64,000 nucleotides of DNA. Origin: Bacillus_BD oryzisoli_A. Lineage in GTDB: Bacteria; Bacillota; Bacilli; Bacillales; Cytobacillaceae. The position numbers and the translations under genes were made by a program. The stretch lies in the NCBI RefSeq assembly GCF_043641075.1, contig NZ_JBHZRC010000005.1, forward strand, positions 1 through 64,000. Reading direction: 5' to 3'. Shown here in pieces: positions 45,342 to 53,538 of the stretch (position 1 is its first letter; every line of letters begins with the position of its first letter). The notes beneath the pieces were generated by a model, which searched no databases, had not been told where the DNA came from, and was given only the letters and a program-made list of their open reading frames with translations.

Positions 45342-45657
45342 GATTGACCTCTCCTTTTGTAATCTAGAAGTATATTTTTATAAGTTTGTGAAGACTTATA
45401 CATAAAGTATATAATTTTAAAAGCTTTATTCAATGGGTTTGGTAGCGTTGTCATTAATTTCTCAAAAATGAATTATTACAAAGATACTAAATAATTGGAA
45501 AGATATTGATGGAAGTGGGTTTAAAGGAGTTCACAGGTCTGTAAAAAAATAAGGCATTAACGGAGTTTGTGATGAATCTCACATATGTTATAGTTAAACA
45601 TATAAAGTCTTCACTTTTACATCATGGCAGCTTAGATAGCAAATAAAGTAACTTTCA
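45342..45657. other. Intergenic region between divergent genes
   Basis: This 316-base gap contains the promoter of the FMN lipoprotein on the minus strand and of the phosphoesterase on the plus strand. For the latter, ttgtga (45567) and tatagt (45589) with 16-base spacing are the best SigA-like pair. Nothing else recognised. Confidence 0.35.
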
Positions 45658-45672
45658 ATGAGGAAGATGATG

Positions 45673-47031
45673 ATGATTAGAAAAAGAGTTGCATTCATAG
45701 TGTTCATCGTTTTGGTCCTAATCTTAATAGGTTGGAATTATAGAAATCTAAATACTAATCAGAGTGAAGCAACTGCGTCTATTGAACAAATTAAATCAGG
45801 ACAAGATATGACAATGTTTGTAACAACAGACATTCATTATTTATCTGAAAGCTTAACAGATCATGGCCAGGCGTTTGAAGAATATGTCAGCTCAGGTGAT
45901 GGGAAACAATTAAATGATATTGAAGCCATCATCAATGCCTTTTCTTTTGAGGTGAAAAATAAGAAGCCGGATGTTCTTATTATTAGCGGTGATTTAACGA
46001 ATAACGGTGAAAAGGCAAGCCATACTGATTTAGCCAAGAAGCTTCATATAATAGAAGAAAATGGGATTCCTATCTATGTGATCCCAGGTAACCATGATAT
46101 TTCAAATCCTTGGGCAAGGAGCTTTAAAGGTGACAAGCAATATACAACAGATATTATTGATGCAAAAGACTTTCGTAGCATTTACGCAGATTTTGGATAT
46201 GATGAAGCCATCTCAAAAGATAAGAATACATTAAGCTATTTGGCTGCGCCATCAGAGGATGTTTGGTTATTAATGTTGGATACAAGCCAGTATCAGAGTA
46301 ATTATATGATCGGATATCCTCAAACGGATGGAAAATTAAATTCGGACACTCTAGCGTGGATCAAAGAATGCAGTGATAAGGCGAAAGAAAAGGGCGCAAA
46401 GATTATCCCGGTTATGCACCATAATATCCTTAATCACAGTGAAGTGATTCGAAAAGGCTTTACACTAAATAATAACGAAGATGTGCTGAAACAACTTCAA
46501 GAGAGTCATATCAAGCTTGTGCTAAGCGGCCATATTCACACTCAGGATATTAGCTCCTATAAAAATGGTGAGGATACGCTATATGACATTGTGACAGGTT
46601 CACTTGCGGTAAATCCGCACCAATACGGTGTATTATCTTACTCGGCCAAGAATCAATCGCTTAATTATCAGACGTCAAAGCTAGATGTAGAGAATTGGGC
46701 GAGGGAAAAAGGAATAAAGGATAAGGATTTGCTCCGCTTTGAAAAATATTCCGAAGAATTTTTTGGTAAGGCAGCCTATAATATGGCATCTGAACGATTA
46801 AGGAGCCAAGAAAGTTTTTCAGAAGAAGAAATCCAGTCAATGTCAGAGGTTATGAAGATATTTAATATTAGATATTTCGCTGGGATAGAGAATGAAAACG
46901 CAAAGGATATAATGAATACAGAAGGCTATCAATTATGGTCCAAAGCACCAGATAGCTTTCTTAAGCAATATATCATGAGTGTATCCAGTGATAAGGATAC
47001 AGATGATAATCATCTCCAAATTGAATTTTAA
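45673..47031 (+). CDS. Membrane-anchored calcineurin-like metallophosphoesterase
   Basis: This ~452-residue protein has an N-terminal membrane anchor or signal (KRVAFIVFIVLVLILIGW) and an outside metallophosphoesterase domain. All five metal motifs are present: TTDIHYL, SGDLTNNG, PGNHDI, VMHHN and SGHIHTQ, in family order. The last ~130 residues are helical and unassigned. It should hydrolyse a phosphoester or nucleotide outside the cell; the substrate is unknown. ATG 45673 is preferred because aggaag lies six bases before it, but 45658 is in frame. The 62-nt palindrome follows the stop after four bases. Confidence 0.85.
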   Translation: MIRKRVAFIVFIVLVLILIGWNYRNLNTNQSEATASIEQIKSGQDMTMFVTTDIHYLSESLTDHGQAFEEYVSSGDGKQLNDIEAIINAFSFEVKNKKPDVLIISGDLTNNGEKASHTDLAKKLHIIEENGIPIYVIPGNHDISNPWARSFKGDKQYTTDIIDAKDFRSIYADFGYDEAISKDKNTLSYLAAPSEDVWLLMLDTSQYQSNYMIGYPQTDGKLNSDTLAWIKECSDKAKEKGAKIIPVMHHNILNHSEVIRKGFTLNNNEDVLKQLQESHIKLVLSGHIHTQDISSYKNGEDTLYDIVTGSLAVNPHQYGVLSYSAKNQSLNYQTSKLDVENWAREKGIKDKDLLRFEKYSEEFFGKAAYNMASERLRSQESFSEEEIQSMSEVMKIFNIRYFAGIENENAKDIMNTEGYQLWSKAPDSFLKQYIMSVSSDKDTDDNHLQIEF

Positions 47032-47035
47032 ACAT

Positions 47036-47097
47036 AGGTGTCAGGCACCACAAAAAGACAAATTGTTCAATTTGTCTTTTTGTGGTGCCTGACACCT
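47036..47097 (+). repeat. Perfect 62-nt palindrome of the tgtcaggcacc family
   Basis: Two exact 30-base arms with a two-base loop. The left arm starts aggtgtcaggcaccac and runs on through aaaaagacaaattg; the right arm is its exact complement. It lies between the metallophosphoesterase stop and rlmCD and may serve as a bidirectional terminator. It shares core and flank with the cluster at 37502-37608. Confidence 0.92.
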
Positions 47098-47190
47098 TCT
47101 TTAATGGGAAATTTCCTAATACTTCATGATTTGTGTTACAATTTTGCTAGTTGTGCTGGGTTTTAGTTTATATGTAAAGGAAGTAATCCA

Positions 47191-48561
47191 ATGAGTAGAA
47201 TTTTACCTGTTCAAAAGAACGAATACATAGATGTCATTTTTGAAGATTTAACCCATGATGGCGCAGGGGTTGCGAAAGTAGAAGGCTATCCGTTGTTTAT
47301 CCCAAATGGGCTGCCTGGAGAAAAAGCAAAGATTAAAGTGATTAAAGTGAATAAAGGCTATGGATTTGGGCGTATCATGGAAATCTATGAAAAAAGCCCG
47401 GATCGGGTGGAGATTCCAAAAGATGAACTGCATAAATATGGCGGCTGTCAGCTGGAGCATATCAGCTATGAGGGTCAATTGAAGTACAAAGAAAATCAGG
47501 TACGACAGGTGCTCACTCGAATTGGAAAGCTTGAGGATGTGAAGGTACATCCGATACTAGGCATGGACAATCCGTGGCATTATCGAAACAAAGCACAGGT
47601 TCCGGTCGGGGAGAAGGAAGGCAAGCTGATTGCCGGATTTTTCAAGCCAAGAAGTCATGAAATCGTCGATACAAATGAAAGCCTGATTCAATTGCCAGAA
47701 ATTAATGAGGCCGTGAAGACTGTGAAGGAAATCTGTAATGAGCTAAAGATTCCAGCGTATAACGAAGAGTCACATAAGGGCGTGCTCCGCCACATCATGG
47801 CACGCTACGGTAAGCAAACAGGTGAGCTTATGGTTGTTGTTGTAACGAAAACAACGGATATCCCACAGAAAGATAAGCTGGTTGAGGAAATTGTTGCTCG
47901 TCTTCCAAAGGTTAAGTCAATCGTGCACAATATTAATTCCAAGCGCACGAATGTGATACTTGGAGAGAAAACGAAGGTGCTTTGGGGAACAGAAGTCATC
48001 TATGACTATATCGGTGATGTGAAGTTTGCCATTTCAGCCTTGTCTTTTTACCAGGTAAACCCTGATCAGACGAAGGTACTTTATAACAAAGCTCTTGAAT
48101 ACGCCAATTTAAGCGGAGAAGAAACAGTCATTGATGCTTATTGTGGGATCGGTACGATTTCGTTATTTCTAGCTCAAAAGGCAAAAAAGGTATTTGGTGT
48201 AGAAGTCGTCCCTGAGGCAATTGAAGATGCGAAGCGAAATGCCGAATTAAATAACATCACGAATGCGGAGTTCGCTGCCGGGGAAGCGGAGGTTGTCATT
48301 CCAAAATGGTATAAAGAAGGAAATATCGCTGACGTCCTAGTCGTTGATCCACCGCGCAAAGGCTGTGACGAAGCACTGCTGCAAACCATTATCGAAATGA
48401 AGCCGAAAAAGGTTGTATATGTTTCCTGTAATCCAGCAACACTTGCACGTGATTTAAGGATTTTAGAAGATGGTGGATATAAGACTGTAGAAGTGCAGCC
48501 GGTGGATATGTTTCCGCAGACGACACATTGTGAAGCGGTCGTGTGGTTGAAGTTGGTATAA
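47191..48561 (+). CDS. rlmCD: 23S rRNA (uracil-5-)-methyltransferase RlmCD/RumA family
   Basis: This 456-residue protein should place m5U marks in 23S rRNA with S-adenosylmethionine. It has an N-terminal TRAM domain (DVIFEDLTHDGAGVAKVEGY), a SAM-binding part (ETVIDAYCGIGTISLFLA near residue 310), VVDPPRKGCDEAL near residue 388 and the catalytic VVYVSCNPATLARDL. Unusually, the N-terminal iron-sulphur ligands are reduced to one: relatives have C-x5-C-x2-C before QLQH, here only HKYGGCQLEH is left, and the later cysteine is replaced in NESLIQLP. It likely folds without a 4Fe-4S cluster. Its place after dgkB matches B. subtilis yefA. Confidence 0.92.
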   Translation: MSRILPVQKNEYIDVIFEDLTHDGAGVAKVEGYPLFIPNGLPGEKAKIKVIKVNKGYGFGRIMEIYEKSPDRVEIPKDELHKYGGCQLEHISYEGQLKYKENQVRQVLTRIGKLEDVKVHPILGMDNPWHYRNKAQVPVGEKEGKLIAGFFKPRSHEIVDTNESLIQLPEINEAVKTVKEICNELKIPAYNEESHKGVLRHIMARYGKQTGELMVVVVTKTTDIPQKDKLVEEIVARLPKVKSIVHNINSKRTNVILGEKTKVLWGTEVIYDYIGDVKFAISALSFYQVNPDQTKVLYNKALEYANLSGEETVIDAYCGIGTISLFLAQKAKKVFGVEVVPEAIEDAKRNAELNNITNAEFAAGEAEVVIPKWYKEGNIADVLVVDPPRKGCDEALLQTIIEMKPKKVVYVSCNPATLARDLRILEDGGYKTVEVQPVDMFPQTTHCEAVVWLKLV

Positions 48562-48564
48562 TAG

Positions 48565-48607
48565 AAAAGCAGTTGATATAGAAAAAGTCTATATCAGCTG
48601 CTTTTTT
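48565..48607 (+). terminator. Rho-independent terminator after rlmCD
   Basis: aaaagcagttgatatag / ctatatcagctgctttt stem with an aaaaagt loop and six T. Confidence 0.92.
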
Positions 48608-48700
48608 GTATTTAAAAATACCATTCAGGACCAATTATCGATTCCGTTATGTAATTTTTCAATTACCCTAATTAGCCAACTCTCAAGGGTTAGAAATAAT

Positions 48701-48833
48701 ATTCCCCCTTCGTTCAATAATAATCTTTATGGTACGGATAATTAATTATTACCTATTTACTAATAGCAGAATAGTTCTCTCGAAAGAGCAGATTATATAA
48801 GGGGTTGACCATTACTTTCAACGAAGGGGGAAT
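48701..48833 (+). promoter_or_regulatory. Leader with 14-nt sequence complementary to the ribosome site
   Basis: attcccccttcgtt (48701-48714) is the exact reverse complement of aacgaagggggaat (48820-48833), which contains the ribosome binding site of the gene starting at 48839. If transcription starts upstream of 48701, the two can pair and hide the ribosome site, with about 105 bases between them. No promoter could be fixed. The segment in between is AT-rich. Confidence 0.6.
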
Positions 48834-48838
48834 TTTTT

Positions 48839-49342
48839 ATGGCAGATTTTTTAGGATTATTTGGTGATGACAAATCGCAAAACAATGATAATTCAAGCAC
48901 TCAAGGGACTGATACAACTCCCAATACACAAAACAGTCAAACGGATGGCAAATTAGAACTTCATAAAGAAGAGCTTGATATTACAAAAAATAGTGTCAAT
49001 GCGGGTGAGGTTGTTCTTTCAAAAGAAATAGTGGAGGAGCATAAAACCTTTGACGTTCCTGTGATGCATGAGGAAGTGGTGATCACAAGAACGCCTGTTA
49101 ATAACCAGTCTAGCAACGCTACGATTAGCGGTGATGAATCAATTCATATTCCTGTTAGTCAGGAACAAGTAGATGTAAACAAATACACCGTTACAACGGA
49201 AGAAATTTCTGCTTCTAAACGCCAGGTTTCAGAGACCCAGCAAATTGAAGAAACATTAAAACGGGAAGAAGCCAAAGTAGATACAACTGGAAGTGTCAAT
49301 ATCGTTTCCGATGGATCTGGTTTTAGCGATATTAACAGCTAA
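48839..49342 (+). CDS. DUF2382 (YsnF/AvaK-type) protein
   Basis: This 167-residue hydrophilic protein has a Ser/Asn/Gln/Thr-rich N-terminal tail (residues ~10-40) and a DUF2382 domain (about residues 42-155) with repeating KxELDITKNSVNAGEVVLSK, FDVPVMHEEVVITRTPV and VSETQQIEETLKREEAKV. In many bacteria the domain is linked to general stress (B. subtilis YsnF), but its action is not known. It lacks the PRC-barrel domain often fused to it. The next gene encodes a related, shorter protein. The ribosome site gaaggggg may be masked by upstream RNA. Confidence 0.8.
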   Translation: MADFLGLFGDDKSQNNDNSSTQGTDTTPNTQNSQTDGKLELHKEELDITKNSVNAGEVVLSKEIVEEHKTFDVPVMHEEVVITRTPVNNQSSNATISGDESIHIPVSQEQVDVNKYTVTTEEISASKRQVSETQQIEETLKREEAKVDTTGSVNIVSDGSGFSDINS

Positions 49343-49401
49343 TGGTAGTCTGGCCTCACCTACTAGGTGGGGTCAGATCCTGTGCATGGGAGGGATAAAA
49401 A

Positions 49402-49794
49402 TTGAACGATGAAACGCAAGATATGTCATTTCAGCTACTTAAAGAAAAGCTGGATATTACCAAGCAGCGCGTTGAGACTGCCGATGTTAAGGTATATAAA
49501 AATACATACACAGAAGTGAAGCAAATCATGGTACCGGTAGTCCATGAAGAATTAGTTATTGAAAAAAAGGGGCTCACTTCAGAGCATTCAAATATCGAGG
49601 TAACCCGAATACCAATGAGCGAGGAACGTATTGAAGTTACTCTTCACCCTACTGTGTTGCAAAATATAACAGTCGATACGCAGCAATATGAAGAAGTGAT
49701 CCAGATAAGTGAAACTTTAAAGGAAGAAAAACTCCGTGTTGAAACGATTGGTGATATAAAAGTTGAGGTAGTCGACCCGCTTTCCAATATGTAA
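49402..49794 (+). CDS. DUF2382 protein, second copy
   Basis: This 130-residue protein has the same domain with almost no extra sequence: LLKEKLDITKQRVETADVKV, IMVPVVHEELVIEKKGL and ISETLKEEKLRVETIGDIKV. It is divergent from its neighbour in most positions, so the duplication is old. TTG 49402 is the start, behind gggaggg. The 60-base gap from the first gene holds an inverted ctcacctactaggtggggtc stretch, perhaps a weak terminator. Likely co-expressed stress protein pair. Confidence 0.78.
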   Translation: MNDETQDMSFQLLKEKLDITKQRVETADVKVYKNTYTEVKQIMVPVVHEELVIEKKGLTSEHSNIEVTRIPMSEERIEVTLHPTVLQNITVDTQQYEEVIQISETLKEEKLRVETIGDIKVEVVDPLSNM

Positions 49795-49813
49795 AAAAAC
49801 ATCCCTTAAAGGA

Positions 49814-49840
49814 CCTGCTTACCGGCAGGATTTTTTTTTA
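49814..49840 (+). terminator. Rho-independent terminator after the DUF2382 genes
   Basis: cctgc / gcagg short stem with ttaccg loop, followed by a nine-T run. Confidence 0.7.
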
Positions 49841-50000
49841 TAACTAATCTGCCCTTCTCCATGATAAGTCTAGTTTCCAGAAGCTTTATTTCGAAAGGAG
49901 CATATTTTTATCTTTTTCATTAAAAACCTTTATAATGATAGATGTTGTTATAGCAACATCATAAAAAATAAGTAAATTTTTAACGGAGGTTTTTGTAATA

Positions 50001-50546
50001 ATGAAAGTCGTAGCTATCGTTGGAAGCATTCGTAATGACTCTTATAATCTAAAGCTTGCTCAATATGTTCAAAAACGTTATCAAGACAAATTTGATCTTG
50101 AAATCTTAAATATTCGTGAAATTCCATTTTATGACCAGGATATCGAAAACAATCCTCCTGAAGTTGTTACCGAATTTAAAAATAAAGTTAAAACTGCAGA
50201 TGCTGTTTTATGGGTGACACCAGAATACAACGGTACCGTTCCAGGTGTTTTAGTTAATGTAATTGACTGGTTATCACGTGTCGATAAGGTCATGATCGGC
50301 AAACCATCATGGATTATGGGTGCATCAATGGGAAATCTGGGAACAGTCAAAGCTCAAATGCACCTGCGTGATATTTTATTTTCACCAGGCATTAATTCTC
50401 CACTGCTTCCAAGTAATGAAGTATATGTTGGCGCTGTTCACACAAAATTTGATGAAGCCGGTAACCTGACAGACGAAGGAACTGTTCAATTCTTAGACAC
50501 TGTCGTCAATAACTTCATTGATTGGTACAATCGTAGTAACCGTTAA
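50001..50546 (+). CDS. NADPH-dependent FMN reductase family protein
   Basis: This 181-residue flavodoxin-fold protein shows the FMN phosphate loop VGSIRNDSYNLKLA at residues 7-20 and the isoalloxazine loop PEYNGTVPGVLVNVIDWLS near residues 73-91. It should reduce quinones, azo compounds or free flavin with NADPH in the cytoplasm; the substrate is open. A aacggagg site precedes the ATG. It is a single gene with its own terminator, just upstream of the aromatic island, and might supply reduced flavin, but nothing ties it to that pathway. Confidence 0.88.
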   Translation: MKVVAIVGSIRNDSYNLKLAQYVQKRYQDKFDLEILNIREIPFYDQDIENNPPEVVTEFKNKVKTADAVLWVTPEYNGTVPGVLVNVIDWLSRVDKVMIGKPSWIMGASMGNLGTVKAQMHLRDILFSPGINSPLLPSNEVYVGAVHTKFDEAGNLTDEGTVQFLDTVVNNFIDWYNRSNR

Positions 50547-50555
50547 TTAAGAGAT

Positions 50556-50586
50556 CCCAACTGAATTCAGTTTCAGTTGGGTTTTT
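50556..50586 (+). terminator. Rho-independent terminator after the FMN reductase gene
   Basis: cccaactgaa / ttcagttggg stem followed by five T. Confidence 0.9.
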
Positions 50587-50647
50587 AGTATTCCAAGGGT
50601 TTAGCCGGGGGTTGCAGAGACTGATAGGAACACTTAATCTTAAAAGA

Positions 50648-50824
50648 GTTGACCCCTGTTTCGAATATGGTAGTATCGCGGTCACTTTCCTTTTTCATTC
50701 AAAAAGTGAAAGTGTTATTAGTTCGCAAACAATGATATTTGTGTAAAAACTTAAAGACATTTAATATACTAACCACCAATTTTAATAAACCAAAGGATGC
50801 TGACTTCACTGTCAGCATTTTTTT
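50648..50824 (+). ncRNA. Candidate small RNA with own promoter and terminator
   Basis: ttgacc (50648-50653) and tagtat (50670-50675) with 16-base spacing look like a SigA promoter. About 140 bases later atgctgac / gtcagcat with seven T (50797-50824) is a strong terminator. No ORF with ribosome site lies between. A hairpin cactttc / gaaagtg is seen at about 50681-50713. The transcript would be ~143 nt from about 50682. It could instead be a leader of the downstream dioxygenase operon ending in an attenuator. Confidence 0.45.
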
Positions 50825-51107
50825 ATTTAAGAAGAGTATTGAATTATCTTCTTCATAAATGGTCAGTTGACTGTAACCCCCACCTCTAGCTATCTACCAA
50901 AACTTGCTTTGTGTGTTATTCGTTTGTATTTTAACACCTTCAGTTCTCCTCATCAGCAGGAGGATTTTGAATACATTTCCTTATATTCTAATTGCTACTA
51001 ACTGGATATTTTTTACATATTTTGTGTATTGGATGTATAGAAAATAGAGAAATAAAAAGCACTTTTTGTTGTTTTTTTTAATTGTAAAAAAATTTAAACT
51101 TTAAACA

Positions 51108-51121
51108 AGAAAGCGATTTCA
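51108..51121 (+). promoter_or_regulatory. Candidate CcpA (cre) site upstream of the dioxygenase operon
   Basis: agaaagcgatttca fits the cre consensus TGWAARCGYTWNCW at 12 of 14 positions. It lies 35 bases before the start of the dioxygenase large subunit and downstream of a possible promoter (tttaca near 51014, tataga near 51038). It would give glucose repression of the aromatic pathway. Confidence 0.45.
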
Positions 51122-51155
51122 ATTCTCAATTAGATAGAAGGGAAGGTTTTATTCT

Positions 51156-52481
51156 ATGAGCACTAATTTAGGAAAATGGACATCCGAAGAGATTCGTTCA
51201 CTTATAGATGAGGAAAATGGAAAGATCGATCCACGTGTTTATACAGATCAGGAACTTTATGAGTTGGAACTGGAGAGGGTTTTTGGTCGTTCATGGCTGC
51301 TTCTTGGACATGAAAGCCATGTTCCAAAAGCGGGAGATTACTTGACCACTTATATGGGAGAAGATCCTGTTGTGATGGTACGGCAGAGAAATGGGAGCAT
51401 TAAGGTGTTTCATAACCAATGCCGGCATCGTGGGATGAAGATTTGTCGGGCGGATTGTGGGAATGCCAAGGCGTTCACATGTACCTACCATGGCTGGGCG
51501 TATAATACAGCAGGCGATCTGGTCAATGTACCGTTTGAAGAAGAAGCATTCTCCGGATTTAAGAAGGAAGATTGGGGACCACTGCAGGCTAGAGTAGAGA
51601 TCTACAAGGGGCTAGTATTTGCCAACTGGGATCCGGAAGCGCCGGATTTGTTGACTTATTTGAGTGATGCAACCCCTTACATGGACACCATGCTGGATCG
51701 TTCCGAGGCAGGGACAGAAGCCATCGGAGTCATGCAAAAGTGGGTGATTGACTGTAACTGGAAGTTTGCTGCGGAGCAATTTGCCAGTGACATGTACCAT
51801 GCCCTATCATCACATTTGGCTGCTGTAGTTGCAGGGTTGCCAGCCGATAAAGATTTGTCCAGTTATGAGCCGCATATGAAAGGACATCAGTTCCGATCCA
51901 AATGGGGCGGTCATGGATGCGGCTTTTATATTGATGCAGCAAGAGGTTCGCACCGTATAGGACCCATAGTCGACAAATATTATAGTGAAGGCCCGGCTTT
52001 TGAAAAGGCAAAAGAACGTTTGACTCCTCTTTTGCCATACGACAGAATGGCAACAAGCCACATGACCATCTTCCCGAACTGCTCGTTCTTACCGTATGGG
52101 ATGAACACAGTAAGGACTTGGCATCCAAAGGGACCGAATCAGATTGAAGTGTGGGCCTTCGTCGTTGTTGATAAGGATGCGCCGCAGGAAATCAAGGATG
52201 AACTGGCCCGCCAGAATGTCCGTACGTTCAGTGCCAGTGGAGTGTTCGAGCAGGACGACGGAGAAAACTGGGTTGAAGTTCAAAGCGCTCTTCGTGGGTA
52301 CAAGTCCAGAACGGCACCGCTGGCTATGCAAATGGGGCTGAATCTTGAGGGTAAAAACAATCCTGATTTTCCAGGAAAAACCTCCTATGTATTTTCTGAA
52401 GAAGCAGCTAGAGGGTTTTATTCTCACTGGGCCCGCATGATGTCGGAACCAAGTTGGGATACATTGAAACCCCAATCTTAA
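51156..52481 (+). CDS. Aromatic-ring-hydroxylating dioxygenase, large (alpha) subunit, biphenyl/toluene type
   Basis: The alpha subunit binds the aromatic substrate and adds both atoms of O2 to give a cis-dihydrodiol. The 441 residues show a Rieske cluster site (Cys 89, His 91, Cys 109, His 112; QCRHRGMKIC and CTYHGWAY) and the mononuclear iron site FASDMYHALSSH with Asp 212, His 215 and His 220. The stretch ELERVFGRSWLLLGHESHVP and LQARVEIYKGLVFANWDPEA are close to Rhodococcus/Pseudomonas BphA1-type enzymes. Substrate probably biphenyl, a monoalkylbenzene or similar; not provable here. First gene of the alpha-beta-ferredoxin-dehydrogenase set; start after gggaagg. Confidence 0.92.
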   Translation: MSTNLGKWTSEEIRSLIDEENGKIDPRVYTDQELYELELERVFGRSWLLLGHESHVPKAGDYLTTYMGEDPVVMVRQRNGSIKVFHNQCRHRGMKICRADCGNAKAFTCTYHGWAYNTAGDLVNVPFEEEAFSGFKKEDWGPLQARVEIYKGLVFANWDPEAPDLLTYLSDATPYMDTMLDRSEAGTEAIGVMQKWVIDCNWKFAAEQFASDMYHALSSHLAAVVAGLPADKDLSSYEPHMKGHQFRSKWGGHGCGFYIDAARGSHRIGPIVDKYYSEGPAFEKAKERLTPLLPYDRMATSHMTIFPNCSFLPYGMNTVRTWHPKGPNQIEVWAFVVVDKDAPQEIKDELARQNVRTFSASGVFEQDDGENWVEVQSALRGYKSRTAPLAMQMGLNLEGKNNPDFPGKTSYVFSEEAARGFYSHWARMMSEPSWDTLKPQS

Positions 52482-52558
52482 AGCTTGGGGTCGTTGCCTA
52501 CACTTATGAAGGATCGGATGCTATACGATTTTGGATTAAAACAAGGGGTGTAAAGGGT

Positions 52559-53119
52559 ATGGAAATAATGGAGTTAATCAAACCGTTTAAATGGGCAGAA
52601 AGTAGCTCAAGCCTTGAGCTGCAACATGAAATTGAGCAATTTTACTACAAAGAAGCGCAGCTGTTAGACCACTCGCAGTTTGAAGCATGGTTTGAACTGA
52701 TGGAAGAGGATATTCATTATTGGATGCCGATTCGCATGAACCGAGTAGGTAGAGAAGTATCGCAGGAGTATGCGGCTCAAGGAAAAGGATCGCACTACGA
52801 CGATAACTATGAAACAATGCGAGGACGTATTCGAGCGAGAGTATCCGGAGTGAACTGGGCGGAGAATCCGGTGTCACGTACACGGCACCTGATTTCGAAC
52901 GTCATGATTAAGGAATTAGAGGAACCGAACACGTATGAGGTGGCATCGTCATTTATCGTGTATCGTAACCGTTCGGAGCGTCAGTCTGATATTTTTCCGG
53001 GCGAGCGTCGGGATGTATTGCGTCGTTCAGAGGGAGGATTGGGCTTTAAAATTGCTCGTCGAACCATTTTAATTGATCAAAGTACGATATTGTCAAATAA
53101 CCTGTCTGTCTTTTTTTAA
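52559..53119 (+). CDS. Aromatic-ring-hydroxylating dioxygenase, small (beta) subunit
   Basis: The beta subunit stabilises the alpha3beta3 hexamer. With ATG 52559 (behind aaggggtg) it has 186 residues, as BphA2-type subunits do. Family motifs: SLELQHEIEQFYYKEAQLLD near residue 17, EDIHYWMPIR, NWAENPVSRTRHLISNV and the C-terminal LDQSTVLSNNLSVFF-like LIDQSTILSNNLSVFF. It lies 77 bases after the alpha gene; the frame is open upstream but that part is not family-like. Confidence 0.93.
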   Translation: MEIMELIKPFKWAESSSSLELQHEIEQFYYKEAQLLDHSQFEAWFELMEEDIHYWMPIRMNRVGREVSQEYAAQGKGSHYDDNYETMRGRIRARVSGVNWAENPVSRTRHLISNVMIKELEEPNTYEVASSFIVYRNRSERQSDIFPGERRDVLRRSEGGLGFKIARRTILIDQSTILSNNLSVFF

Positions 53120-53148
53120 TCATCACTACAGATGAAAGGAGATCCATT

Positions 53149-53484
53149 ATGAAATTTACAAAGGTTTGCACGTTGTCTGATCTACCGGCTGATGAGGGGT
53201 TAAAGGTAGTAGAAGGAGATACGGCAGTAGCGGTGTTTAACGTTAATGGAGAAGTAATGGCAACACAAGACCGCTGTTCTCACGCCAAATGGTCGTTATC
53301 TGAAGGCGGTTATCTAGATGGAGATGTCATCGTGTGCTCATTGCATATGGGAAAGTTTTGTGCCCGGACGGGAGCGGTAAAGATGGCACCTCCTTTTAAA
53401 CCTTTGAAAAAGTATCCGGTACAGGTGGATGGAGAAGATGTATATGTGGCTTTTGAAGACGGATATTTTGAAAAAAAAGAGTAG
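53149..53484 (+). CDS. Rieske-type ferredoxin of the dioxygenase
   Basis: This 111-residue ferredoxin should pass electrons to the dioxygenase. The 2Fe-2S ligands are Cys 43 and His 45 (DRCSHAKWSL) and Cys 63 and His 66 (IVCSLHMGKF). It resembles BphA3/HcaC-type ferredoxins. A gaaaggagatcc site precedes the ATG. The matching ferredoxin reductase (BphA4 type) is not in the window, so a reductase from elsewhere must serve. Confidence 0.93.
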   Translation: MKFTKVCTLSDLPADEGLKVVEGDTAVAVFNVNGEVMATQDRCSHAKWSLSEGGYLDGDVIVCSLHMGKFCARTGAVKMAPPFKPLKKYPVQVDGEDVYVAFEDGYFEKKE

Positions 53485-53538
53485 CCAACCCATGATCATG
53501 TTACAGGTGAATAGTTATATGAGTGGGGAGGTACAAGT

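Noticed and set aside
51730..52128. 132-codon minus-strand frame in the dioxygenase large subunit gene
   Set aside because: It lies wholly opposite a well-supported gene and its translation resembles no protein I know.
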